Part shown: in pieces, positions 37,754-46,707 of the stretch
Layout: each line of letters begins with the position of its first letter
Position numbering within the stretch: the stretch's first letter is position 1
Assembly (NCBI GenBank): GCA_951394045.1
Contig: OX595992.1
Location: 2,170,001-2,234,000 of the forward strand
Length of the DNA stretch: 64,000 bases
Origin: Nitzschia sp. DOCU1
Lineage: Eukaryota; Bacillariophyta; Bacillariophyceae; Bacillariales; Bacillariaceae
Direction: 5' to 3'
Program-made: the position numbers and the translations under genes
The notes under the pieces: model-generated
What the model was told of the DNA's origin: nothing
Seen by the model: the letters and a program-made list of their open reading frames with translations, nothing else
The model's database searches: none

Positions 37754-38755
37754 CTAGGATCTCTTCAAGCACATTGGCACTCGCTGTAAATTGCCATGTT
37801 TGTCACCAAGAAGTTCTTGTGCTCGTCTTTGAAAGTAGTCCACTTGTTCTGGGGCAATGGAGGACGCAGCATGAGGGGGAGTCGAATCATCCCCCTGTCG
37901 CTTTTTCAGTACCATGGCCATGCTATCAAATCGATCGACGGCTTCTGTGTAGGCGCAATAATACACTAGCATGGTCTGCCATTCTGGATGATAGTCCAAT
38001 AGATACCAATTTTCATGTGCTTCGGTTCCCCACATGACAGCTCGAGTCCGTAACGTCGCTGGGGTTGTAGTTGTCGACGAAAAGTTCCAAGTTTGACCAG
38101 GATACATTTCATTATCCATATGAAAGGTCATGGGAGAATCCGCATTTTGCCAATACAAATCCATTCTCCAAACATTGGGAGCATTCGGCCATTGTGTCAT
38201 CCATGTGTCGGCCTCTGGAAGGTCATCGTGCACGGACGACGACTTTGGTGGAAAGAAATCCGTCCATTGACACGGCCAAAGATCCCACCCAGTCGAAAAC
38301 AGCTTATTCCAAGTTCCTTGTAATACTTCTACGGGTATTGTATTCTCCAACGGTAGTACAGACTCGGGCGGCACAGTGGCACATGTATCCGTAAAGGATG
38401 CGGGGGCCAAGCAACCACTGTTGCCGATACATTCTAAAAAACCCACAGCTGTATCGGTTCGCATCCGATCAAACGACTGATATTGACAATAAGCGGGATC
38501 TTCGGGATGCTGAACATGAGCAAAGGATCTGGCGGATCGTTGCCGGGCCTCCGAATTTGGATTCCTACATGCCGAAACGTCATCCAACCAAGCCCGACAC
38601 TCTGGTTCTCGAACACAAGTGCTCAACGGGCCAATGCAGCGAACTAAAGGACAAATGTCGTATCGCTTCGAATACAGCAGCCTCACGCCAGTAAGCGCAA
38701 GAGGCAACGCGACGTAGCCGTACAAGAAATACGTAGCAAAGGCAAGTGCTGGCAT
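37754..38755 (-). CDS. Violaxanthin de-epoxidase-related protein
   Basis: 333 residues. A hydrophobic N-terminus (1-27) is followed by a Cys-rich segment (Cys 35, 40, 47, 53 and 63 and more) in the pattern CPLxxC..xxxxC..xxxC that opens VDE-family proteins. The lipocalin part follows: GTWNKLF..GWDLWPCQ (compare G-x-W-x-K..FDxFxCQ in VDE), WRMDLYW, MWG..HENWYLLDY and a helical tail with QVDYFQRRAQELLG. The lipocalin carries xanthophyll in true VDE. This protein has a signal-anchor-like N-terminus but no clear plastid ASAF motif after it, so it fits the VDR branch better than VDE. Activity on xanthophylls is not assured. It is convergent with the SDR gene, 168 bp apart. Confidence 0.8.
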   Translation of the reverse strand: MPALAFATYFLYGYVALPLALTGVRLLYSKRYDICPLVRCIGPLSTCVREPECRAWLDDVSACRNPNSEARQRSARSFAHVQHPEDPAYCQYQSFDRMRTDTAVGFLECIGNSGCLAPASFTDTCATVPPESVLPLENTIPVEVLQGTWNKLFSTGWDLWPCQWTDFFPPKSSSVHDDLPEADTWMTQWPNAPNVWRMDLYWQNADSPMTFHMDNEMYPGQTWNFSSTTTTPATLRTRAVMWGTEAHENWYLLDYHPEWQTMLVYYCAYTEAVDRFDSMAMVLKKRQGDDSTPPHAASSIAPEQVDYFQRRAQELLGDKHGNLQRVPMCLKRS

Positions 38756-39073
38756 GTTGACAATAACATAGATGAGCTTTGTTTGTTTTGTGTGGGACCA
38801 TCAGGATGGGAACCCTTTTGTGGCCGCGATCTACGGGTGTTAAGAGGTCTTATTTTATTAAACGTTGCCGCTCCTAGCATCGGCATGCCGATGTGTCGGT
38901 CGACCCACGTTCCCGGCGGATGGCGGTCCGCGAGGGTATTGCTACCGTCTTGTTCCCAATTTTTAGTTTGTTTCTGATGCTTTTTCGATGTTTGTGAGTT
39001 TGTTGGACGGATCCTTTTTTTTGTGTTTTTCTGTTGTTTTGATTCTTTATGTTTTTCCGACGATGCCGGAGCT
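38756..39073. other. Gap between VDE-related gene and retroelement remnant
   Basis: Contains a minus-strand open stretch (about 38683-39081, Lys/Gln-rich) directly following the retroelement stop, probably the 3' tail of that element. No host gene is supported. Confidence 0.4.
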
Positions 39074-41098
39074 TCAGCCACCTGCCAGTGCTTGGGTTCG
39101 GAGTTGAATGCTGCGTCTAATTGCTGGTTCGTTCGTATTTATCCAGTTCTGTAAGTTGAGATTGTCGTCGGGGTATAATGCCATGTGTGCGTCGGCCGAC
39201 GCGAGGAAAATGTACCGGTCCTCAGCTTGCATGGCCTGTTTTGTGTCATAGACAAGAGACAATTCCCGGTGTATCTGTGCTCTGATTCGAGACTTCTTGG
39301 TGTCGATGGTGTCCCCAAAGCGGTGATCATTCCTTGATTTCCATCGCTTCAACCACCAAGAGATACCATGCTGGGCCGCCGCTCGGGACCACGATTGACC
39401 CGAGACTTTGTTGTCGGTGATGTGGTGTGCTGTGATATATTCTTGCTGCAGGTGGTTCCAGTGCAGTGATAGCCGCCCTCGGAGGGGCTGATCCCACCCA
39501 ATCAAATTTTGTTCATCAATCAGTCGGTGGTATTTTGGTGCATATTGAGCTAAAGCTGGAAGGGTTCCGGTGTCCTCCAGCCATCTTTGCATGCCGTCAC
39601 GAAGTATATCCAGTAGGGTGGGGTCGCTGTGAAGATTATATCGGTTGAGGCTCCGGTGGATATCTTGCAGATACTCTTTGCGCCAGTTGCAGGCTCGTGT
39701 ACCGGGGCAACCTAGCACATGATTATTATCCTCCACAATTTGGTTGTTGTTATCCTTGCAGCAAAAGCAAGATGGGTCTTTACGGGGGTCGTTGCGGTAG
39801 GCAATGTGGCCTGTTGGGGCCTGACGGATTAAATGTTTAACGAGAGTAGTTTGGTGTTTTCGGTGAGCCGACAGTGCCGAGCCCATTGCTGTCCAATCAA
39901 TTCGGTCCACAATGTTGGAATCCCACTCGAAGCGTTTGCACAGGTAAGCTTGCAATTGTGGCCATGTTGCTGCGTCGCGAATGGCAGTTTTATACTGTCC
40001 AGTGATTGTCCCCTGGATAGTCTCCAGCGTGGCTCCATGAATGGGAAATTGGTACACAAATGGTACGGGGTCTGGGTGGTCGATGATATATTGTCTTGCG
40101 AGAGCATCAGCATCGACATTGAGCCGTGCTGCCAGGGAGAGTGAATCGTATTCCTGGTGATCATCTTGATGGCTTTCAACCCATGATTCTCGAATTGTTC
40201 CTCGTAATGTGCTAATGGAGTGGTGGAGCATGTTCGTTACGTCCCAGTCTGCCCACAGAGTATTATTGCCCACTTCGTATTGATGCTTGGTATTGATGCT
40301 TGCGGTGTTGAGCCAAACGTTTCAAAAGACTTTCACTATCGGTATGAATGGACTGGGGTTGGAATTCTGTCATGGTGTTGTCCCGCTCTAAAACGATAGG
40401 TATCCATACACTTCAGCCCTGAAGCTGCCTGGTTTCAATCCTGGAGCCGGGCCTTTGCACTCTGCAATCATGTTTCCATCCCTATCGCAAAGTTTCCATC
40501 CGAAGCTTGCAGTTTGTCCATTAACCGATCCGTCTGATCCAATGATGCTTTTGGTGGATGCGTACCATGCTCGCAATTCTCGCAGGGAGAGGGTGGTGTT
40601 CAGTTCTTGGAGTAAACTCTTTTCCCAGATATCCATAGATGATATGAGAGTCGTCAGGTCACCATGGATGATCTCCGTCGGTGGGGCCACCGGGGCAATA
40701 GGTCGCCAGTTGTCGAGCCGAATAACTGGAAATGGGAATACTATCTTGGTGATGCTGGCTGGGACACAATCGTGGGGCAAGACGGTAGACCTAGTGTCGG
40801 TGATGGCAAACCGGGAGGGAAACACTTCGTTGGAGTTCCAATATTGTCCGTGCTGGTCTCGGATGAAAAGGCGCCGTTCCTCGGGCGAGTAAGCGAAGGG
40901 CCATACAACACGTGTATTTGCAGCCGCGATCTTTTGGATGAATGATGATTGGATCGCAATCGATCCAATCGACTCGACTCTTGGAATCGCCATGTGCCGG
41001 CTGAAAGACGGCCGGACGAGCGATGAAGCTGAGAGGGCATATTTCGAATAATGCATCAAAAGTGCCCCCAGCTCGCGTGGCCCACGCGATGATTCCAT
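39074..41098 (-). pseudogene. Retroelement 3' remnant with RNase H and zinc-finger-like tail
   Basis: Two open pieces (41098-40388 and 40273-39074) belong to one former protein. The first ends in an RNase H start, IIGSDGSVNG..GWKLCDRDG, then FRAEVYG (first Asp and Glu). The join is broken: a TAG after GYLSF, a piece with HTDSESLLKRL in another frame, and a small AGCATCAATAC duplication cause the shifts. The second continues with SHQDDHQEY..ARLNVDADALA (late RNase H Asp) and CFCC..H..GC, a possible zinc finger, followed by about 200 residues of unknown tail. No reverse transcriptase core is seen upstream. The order RNase H then Cys/His finger suggests a LINE-like non-LTR element cut at its 5' side. 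Confidence 0.65.
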
Positions 41099-41435
41099 TC
41101 AGTATCTTCTTTTTTGGGGTTCGAGAATTTCCTAGCGGACGGAAAAATTGATCGTCATGATCGTCATGATTCCCGCGCGCCGGCCCGTTCGGGGAAATGA
41201 CGATCAATTTATCAGTTTCTTTCCTAGCGGACTTTTTATGATTCCCGTGGTTCCCCTGATCGTCACATCGTCGAAGTTCATTCCAATGAGTCAGTCATCA
41301 GCCAGACAAGATCGGCGTGCGACGGCAAAACAATGACGACGAAATGACTCTCGTTCTTTACTACAGCACCTCTTCTCTATCGCGATAATAACAACGGTTA
41401 GCAACTCTCAACTATCATTTTAGAGGATAGCTACA
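41099..41435. other. Flank upstream of the transposase with repeated motifs
   Basis: TTCCTAGCGGAC occurs at about 41127 and 41221. AAATTGATCGTCAT (about 41144) is mirrored by ATGACGATCAATTT (about 41198), and ATGATTCCCG recurs twice. This could be the subterminal repeat region of the Harbinger element. No gene. Confidence 0.4.
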
Positions 41436-42830
41436 ATGAGGATGTCTGATAGTGATAGTGAAGAAAGCGACATGATGTCTGATAGTGATAGCGACATTGA
41501 CAACATTGACAATGATGAAATAAACTTGATGCAACTCGGAATCTTGACCGACATGATGATGTTGGAAGACAACAAGGACGAAGAGTTCTTCCAATTTCTC
41601 ATACTCTCTGGTGGGCTCATCATGGGTTTACTTAAAGAGACTTGGAAGTGCCGAGTTTGTAGGCTGGCCACCCGAAGGGTTGACTGGAAAGAACACGTCA
41701 ATGCACTGTCGCTCAGAGGTGATTTTGGAAATACTTACTTAATGGAAAAGCAAACGTTCGAAGACCTTGTGGAACTTCTACACGACGGCATCACTTTCAA
41801 CGAAATCAAGGCTAGGAATGCAGCACCAGATGCTGAACCGATCTTTCCGGAGCTTGTCTTAGCGATGACTTGCCGCCTCGTTGGAGGCGGGCGCGAGCAA
41901 GATATCCGAGACTGGGCTGGAGTCTCAGAATCTTCTTTCTTTCGTTGCCGAGATCAACTGTTCTTTTCTGTTTTGCACTGTGACGACCTTGCAATCAAAT
42001 TTCCTCATGACAACCCACAGAAACTTGATGTTTTGGCACACGGGTTTGCTAGTAAGAGCAACCCAGGTGGCGACCCGGTTTTTCCCCGATGCGTCGGATG
42101 TATCAATGGTACTATTATTCGGATCACCTTGCCGCGTGGTGTGAAGAATAAAATGGCCTACTTCAGTGGCCACTACCACTGTTTTGGCCTTAACGTGCAG
42201 GCTATTTGTGACAGCCATTGCCGTTTTATCTACTTTGCTATTGCTGGTGCCGGAAGTACTCCGGATATCATGGCAATGCAAGAAGTTAGGTTAGACGAAC
42301 TGATCGAATCTTTGCTGGCGGGATACTACGTCATCGGGGACAATGCATACCCACTCTCGGAACAAATCATTATTCCCTATTCACGTGACAGAACGGATCC
42401 ATCTAAAGATGCATTCAATTTCTATCTATCTCAGTTGCGAATCCGGATTGAGATGGCATTTGGAGTGTTTACGTCCAAGTTTCGCATCTTCCGGAAGCCT
42501 TTGAGTGTTTCTTTGAAAATGGCTTCTGAGATGCTCAGAGTTTGTGCATGGTTGCACAATTATATCATCAATAAACAACGGCCACCGGAGCTAGAGGCCA
42601 TAGAAGAACTCCCGGTAGATGAGGTTAGTGGCATGACGGAAGACGAACGAAAGTGGGGCTATATCCCTGGAGAGCCACCTTCTGATGATGACATGGATGT
42701 GGATGGAGAAGAGGTGCTTCCATCACTCCAGAATATTTGGGGGCTTTCACACATTCAAGACGAAATGCTCAAGTGCAGTACACTGCTTTACACGTCAACT
42801 CGTTCGAACGAATGTAGTCTAAACTGGTAG
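41436..42830 (+). pseudogene. Harbinger-like (DDE_Tnp_4) transposase, 3' end replaced by an LTR
   Basis: 464 codons are open, but codons after about 42773 lie inside the LTR of element A, so the natural C-terminus is lost. An acidic Asp/Ser-rich N-terminus is followed by a helical region and the DDE nuclease. GCINGTII (Asn224) replaces the usual G-x-I-D-G-T that carries the first catalytic Asp. GDNAYPLSEQ (second Asp) and RIEMAFGVF (Glu) are present, as is the family-typical FNFYLSQLRI stretch. Loss of the first Asp predicts no nuclease activity. The ending DEMLKC is host sequence; the last about 17 residues and the stop come from the LTR. Terminal repeats are not resolved. Confidence 0.8.
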
Positions 42831-43295
42831 TCTAGTTAGTCATGCACGGTGACATAGCATGATGAGCGCACCGCATGCAGACGTGGACGCAAGGCCAGTC
42901 TCGGACATCCTCGGACAAGGCCCATAACCTAATGACGACATTAGCCAAGACGTGACGTCGTATGAGGACAACATCGCAGGCGACTCCAAGGAGTCATATG
43001 CCGATGAGATCCTAGTGTCAGTGTCAACTAAGATCTGGCACCTTGACGACATTGGAATTACTATACTTTATTCCAGAGTAGCTGACGACTTCCAAAGAAC
43101 CCTAGTGGAACGTCGTAGTTAGTCTACTACAAAGACAGATCGACCTCCTGTTCGGATTGTTGTCGATGCTTGTCAAAGGTCTCAAGTCTACCAAGGCAAC
43201 GCGAGCCTACGAGACAACTTGCATGAGAAATACATCTAGTTTTAACTTAGCCATAATTTCCACAACTATTTTGATCCTACAAACGACGTAGTGCA
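42774..43295 (+). repeat. 5' LTR of element A
   Basis: 522 bp, TGCA...TGCA ends (canonical TG..CA). It contains ACGTGACGTCG at 42950 and CTATACTTTATTCC as a TATA-like stretch near 43059. It differs from LTR B by many substitutions and small indels. Confidence 0.9.
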
Positions 43296-43296
43296 T

Positions 43297-43308
43297 AGTG
43301 TTAACACT
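43297..43308. other. 12-bp palindrome at the primer-site position, element A
   Basis: AGTGTTAACACT begins one base after the LTR. The expected tRNA primer site would start with TGG; none is present. A second short hairpin (CACGAC..GTCGTG) follows. Confidence 0.6.
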
Positions 43309-43348
43309 CCACGACAATCGTCGTGATCAAGACTAAACTATTCTCAAG

Positions 43349-44524
43349 ATGAAGCTTTCGAACGCAACTGTTGCGGCCATCACCGCTATCCCTCGGAACG
43401 ACATGATGAAAAGAGGTTTTCAACGCGCTCCAATCCCTATCCAACGTGAACCGGAGGTCATTGTGAACAAAGAAAAGCTCGTGACCTTCAAGTGCCGCAA
43501 CATTCCCGACGATCCAAACTCGACTCAGTTTGAACTTTCGATTTTGCCTTTCAACGGTGACGAGTCGGCCGAGACCTGGTTTCGCCTGCAAGACAAGGCA
43601 GAAAAAGTGATCAAAGGTCAGAATTTGACCACCGGTCCTCAGAGGTACGAGTTTTACCGCCGTATCCTCATCGGAAAAGCTCTCGCTAGGTTCGAAGAGT
43701 CCGCAGCAGCTGCGGGAAACGAGACGATTCAAAATCTCAAGGCAACCCTCCAAGGAGTCACCAACTACGTTCTTCCAGCTCGAGCACTCCAAACTCAGAA
43801 ACGCTACATGTGCCGTTTGTGTCGCAAGCCTCCAGAAATGACCATGAAGGAGTACATCAGTCGCTTCCAGCAGCTCAACCATTATTTGTCGTTGTTTGAC
43901 ACTACGCGTGGCAACAGAAACAGGCTCCCCAAGGACGAGATTATCGAGCATGCGGAGTTTGCCATTCCCGCTAGTTGGCGTCAACAGATGATCCTGCAAG
44001 GTTTTGAGCCGATTGATCACACTTTGGACGAGTTTACCCAGTTCTGTGAGTGCCTCGAATTCACCGAAAAGTTGCATGAAGCAAATCACGTCCATAAGCA
44101 AAAGCCAGACGGCGCCCATCCTCCGAAGGGGAAGCGAGACCCGCGAATGGATCACTCGAAGCCCGCTGCTAAGCACGGCCCCAATGATAAAACTCCTCCC
44201 TTTAAATGTGCCTACCATGGCCCCAACTGGTCCCACAACACCGGGGACTGCAAGATGGTGGTGGCGCAAGCCCAGAAGATGGCTGCCGCCCATGGAAACT
44301 TCATCAAGAATGGCGACAAGAAGCCTCGTTACGGCAACCGCACTTGGGTTCGTGACGATGGCGGCGCCAGCAAGAAGGAAGAACTGCATGCCATGATCCA
44401 GAACATGGTCAAGGATGCGGTTAAAGATGAGCGCAAGCGCAAGGCGGTTGATCCACCCGACAAGGAAAACTTCAATGTGGATGAACTCTTGGCTAACCTT
44501 GTCGCTAGCGACGATGAAAATTGA
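43349..44524 (+). CDS. gag: Gag of element A
   Basis: 391 residues. The capsid-like core (about 50-240) has W-FRLQ..AEKVIKG and the YISRFQQLNHYL segment typical of retrotransposon gag. A basic Pro-rich linker leads to a zinc knuckle C287-x2-H290-x5-H296-x4-C301, a CHHC variant of the CCHC knuckle. The C-terminus is acidic. The TGA stop (44522-44524) is followed in the same frame by open codons into pol. Confidence 0.87.
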   Translation: MKLSNATVAAITAIPRNDMMKRGFQRAPIPIQREPEVIVNKEKLVTFKCRNIPDDPNSTQFELSILPFNGDESAETWFRLQDKAEKVIKGQNLTTGPQRYEFYRRILIGKALARFEESAAAAGNETIQNLKATLQGVTNYVLPARALQTQKRYMCRLCRKPPEMTMKEYISRFQQLNHYLSLFDTTRGNRNRLPKDEIIEHAEFAIPASWRQQMILQGFEPIDHTLDEFTQFCECLEFTEKLHEANHVHKQKPDGAHPPKGKRDPRMDHSKPAAKHGPNDKTPPFKCAYHGPNWSHNTGDCKMVVAQAQKMAAAHGNFIKNGDKKPRYGNRTWVRDDGGASKKEELHAMIQNMVKDAVKDERKRKAVDPPDKENFNVDELLANLVASDDEN

Positions 44525-44560
44525 AGGTGTGAGCGAGTTGTACACGAAAAATCTAGTTTA

Positions 44561-44909
44561 ATGCATGACTATAAGGACAAGTTATCCTATTACAAAGTCT
44601 CTGAAAGAGTAGGTGGGAAACGCAAGAATTGCGGATGTGACGAAGTTTTCGTTTTCCACGAGAAACGTGATGAGGCACGACATGCGCGCCCATCCGTCTA
44701 TATACCATCCGAGCCGGGCGAGATCTTCGCCTCATTGGACCAATGCATTAATTACCGTATCGCGGCGGAAGCGCACGCGATAACACGACTGTACAACCGG
44801 AGCTCACCAAAACGACAGAAAACCGCACCAGACGAAATCCCGTATTGTTTCATGCAAATTAACATGCGCCTAGGCAAAGCCAAAGCGGCAGTGTTGACGA
44901 CACTACTAG
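44561..44909 (+). pseudogene. pol: Pol of element A, N-terminal piece
   Basis: Open from ATG 44561 up to the insertion point of element B just before the protease Asp. The frame seems to run on for 38 codons only because the LTR of B happens to be open. The matching continuation is at 50640. Confidence 0.85.
44906..44909. repeat. Target-site duplication CTAG (left) of element B
   Basis: CTAG at 44906-44909 and again at 50640-50643 flank element B. Removing B and one CTAG restores the protease sequence ACTACTAGACTCCGGAGC, which matches the same place in pol of B. Confidence 0.9.
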
Positions 44910-45442
44910 TGCAGTACACTGCTTTGCACGTCGACTCCTTCGAATGATTGTAGTCCAAAATTATTAGTCTACTTAGTCATGTGCGACATCATGTGTGATG
45001 ACGTAGCATGACGAAAGCGTTGCGCGCGGACGCGGACGCTAGGCCGGTCTCGGACATCCTCGGACAGGCCCATAACCTATTGACGTCACCGACGACGTGA
45101 CGTTGCACGACACAGGCATCGCGCATGACTCCTGCTGGTCGAATGCCGATGAGATCCTAGTGTCAATGCCACCTAAGATCTGGCACCTCGATGACATTGC
45201 GGTGACTATACTTTATTCCAGAGTAGCTGACGACGTCCAAAGAACCCTAGTACAACGTCGTAGCTAATCTACTACAAGATGCATCAACCTCCTGTTCGGA
45301 TTGTTGTCGATGCATGTCAAAGGTCTCGACTCTACTAGAACTACGAGAGCCTACGAGACAACTTGCATGAGAAATACATCTAGTTTTTAACTTAGCCATA
45401 ATTTTTTCACAACTATTTCGATCCTAAAAACGACGTAGTGCA
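44910..45442 (+). repeat. 5' LTR of element B
   Basis: 533 bp with TGCA ends. It contains TGACGTCA at 45081 and ACGTGACGT at 45095, and a CTATACTTTATTCC stretch as a likely TATA region. Confidence 0.95.
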
Positions 45443-45443
45443 T

Positions 45444-45455
45444 AGTGTTAACACT
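45444..45455. other. 12-bp palindrome at the primer-site position, element B
   Basis: AGTGTTAACACT one base after the LTR, identical to element A, again with the CACGAC..GTCGTG hairpin after it. No TGG-type tRNA complement is seen. Confidence 0.6.
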
Positions 45456-45495
45456 CCACGACAATCGTCGTGATCAAGACTAACTTACCATCAAG

Positions 45496-46671
45496 ATGAA
45501 GCTTTCTAACGCAACCGTCGCGGCCGTCGCCGCTATCCCTCGGAACGACATGATGAAAAGGGGTTTTCAACGCGCTCCAATCCCTATCCAACGTGAACCG
45601 GAAGTGATTGTGAACAAAGAGAAGCTTGTGACCTTCAAGTGCCGCAACATTCCCGACGATCCAAACTCGACTCAGTTTGAACTCTCGATTCTGCCTTTCA
45701 ATGGCGACGAGTCGGCCGAGACCTGGTTTCGCTTGCAAGACAAGGCGGAAAAAGTGATCAAGGGGCAGAACTTGACCACTGGTCCGCAGAGGTACGAGTT
45801 CTATCGCCGTATCCTCATCGGAAAGGCTCTCGCCAGGTTCGAAGAGTCGGCAGCAGCCGCTGGAAACGAAACGATTGCAAATCTCAAGGCGACCCTACAA
45901 GGAGTAACCAATTACGTTCTCCCGGCTCGTGCACTTCAAACTCAGAAACGCTACATGCGCCGTTTGTGTCGCAAGCCTCCCGAGATGACCATGAAGGAGT
46001 ATATCAGTCGCTTCCAGCAGCTCAACCATTATTTGGCGTTGTTTGATACTACGCGTGGCGACAGGAACAAGCTACCCAAGGACGAGATTATCGAGCATGC
46101 AGAGTTTGCTATCCCCGCTAGTTGGCGTCAGCAGATGATCCTACAAGGTTTTGAGCCGATTGATCACACTTTGGATGAGTTCACCCAGTTCTGTGAGCGC
46201 CTCGAATTCACTGAAAAGTTACATGAAGCTAATCACGTCCGTAAGCCAAAGCCAGATGGCGCCCATCCTCCGAAGGGGAAGCGAGACCCGAGAATGGATC
46301 ACTCGAAGCCCGCTGCTAAGCGCGGCGCCAATGACAAGACTCCTCCCTTTAAATGTGCCTACCATGGCCCCAACTGGTCCCACAACACTGGGGACTGCAA
46401 GATGGTGGTGGCGCAGGCCCAGAAGATGGCTGCCGCCCACGGAAATTTCATCAAGAACGGCGAAAAGAAGCCTCGTTACGGCAACCGTACTTGGGTACGT
46501 GACGATGGCGGCGCCAACAAGAAAGAAGAACTGCATGCCATGATCCAGAACATGGTCAAGGACGCGGTCAAGGACGAACGCAAGCGCAAGGCGATTGATC
46601 CACCCGACGAGGAAAACTTCAATGTGGACGAACTCTTGGCTAACCTTGTCGCTAGCGACGATGAAAACTGA
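45496..46671 (+). CDS. gag: Gag of element B
   Basis: 391 residues, same layout as gag of A: capsid-like core, basic linker, CHHC zinc knuckle (C-x2-H-x5-H-x4-C at 287-301), acidic tail. It forms the particle shell and packages RNA. The TGA at 46669-46671 is the only stop between gag and pol; the codons from 46672 to the pol ATG at 46708 are open in the same frame. Confidence 0.92.
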   Translation: MKLSNATVAAVAAIPRNDMMKRGFQRAPIPIQREPEVIVNKEKLVTFKCRNIPDDPNSTQFELSILPFNGDESAETWFRLQDKAEKVIKGQNLTTGPQRYEFYRRILIGKALARFEESAAAAGNETIANLKATLQGVTNYVLPARALQTQKRYMRRLCRKPPEMTMKEYISRFQQLNHYLALFDTTRGDRNKLPKDEIIEHAEFAIPASWRQQMILQGFEPIDHTLDEFTQFCERLEFTEKLHEANHVRKPKPDGAHPPKGKRDPRMDHSKPAAKRGANDKTPPFKCAYHGPNWSHNTGDCKMVVAQAQKMAAAHGNFIKNGEKKPRYGNRTWVRDDGGANKKEELHAMIQNMVKDAVKDERKRKAIDPPDEENFNVDELLANLVASDDEN

Positions 46672-46707
46672 AGGTGTGAGCGAGTTGTACACGAAAAATC
46701 TAGTTTA
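46672..46707 (+). other. Open gag-pol junction after UGA
   Basis: Twelve in-frame sense codons connect the gag stop to the pol ATG in element B, identical in element A (44525-44560). The stop context is AAC-TGA-AGG or AAT-TGA-AGG. This suggests stop-codon readthrough as the way Gag-Pol is made, with re-initiation at the ATG as the alternative. Confidence 0.55.

Noticed and set aside
43301..44545. 414-codon open frame antisense to gag of element A
   Set aside because: The same antisense frame is broken in the near-identical gag of element B, and the product has no features; it is a shadow of gag codon bias.
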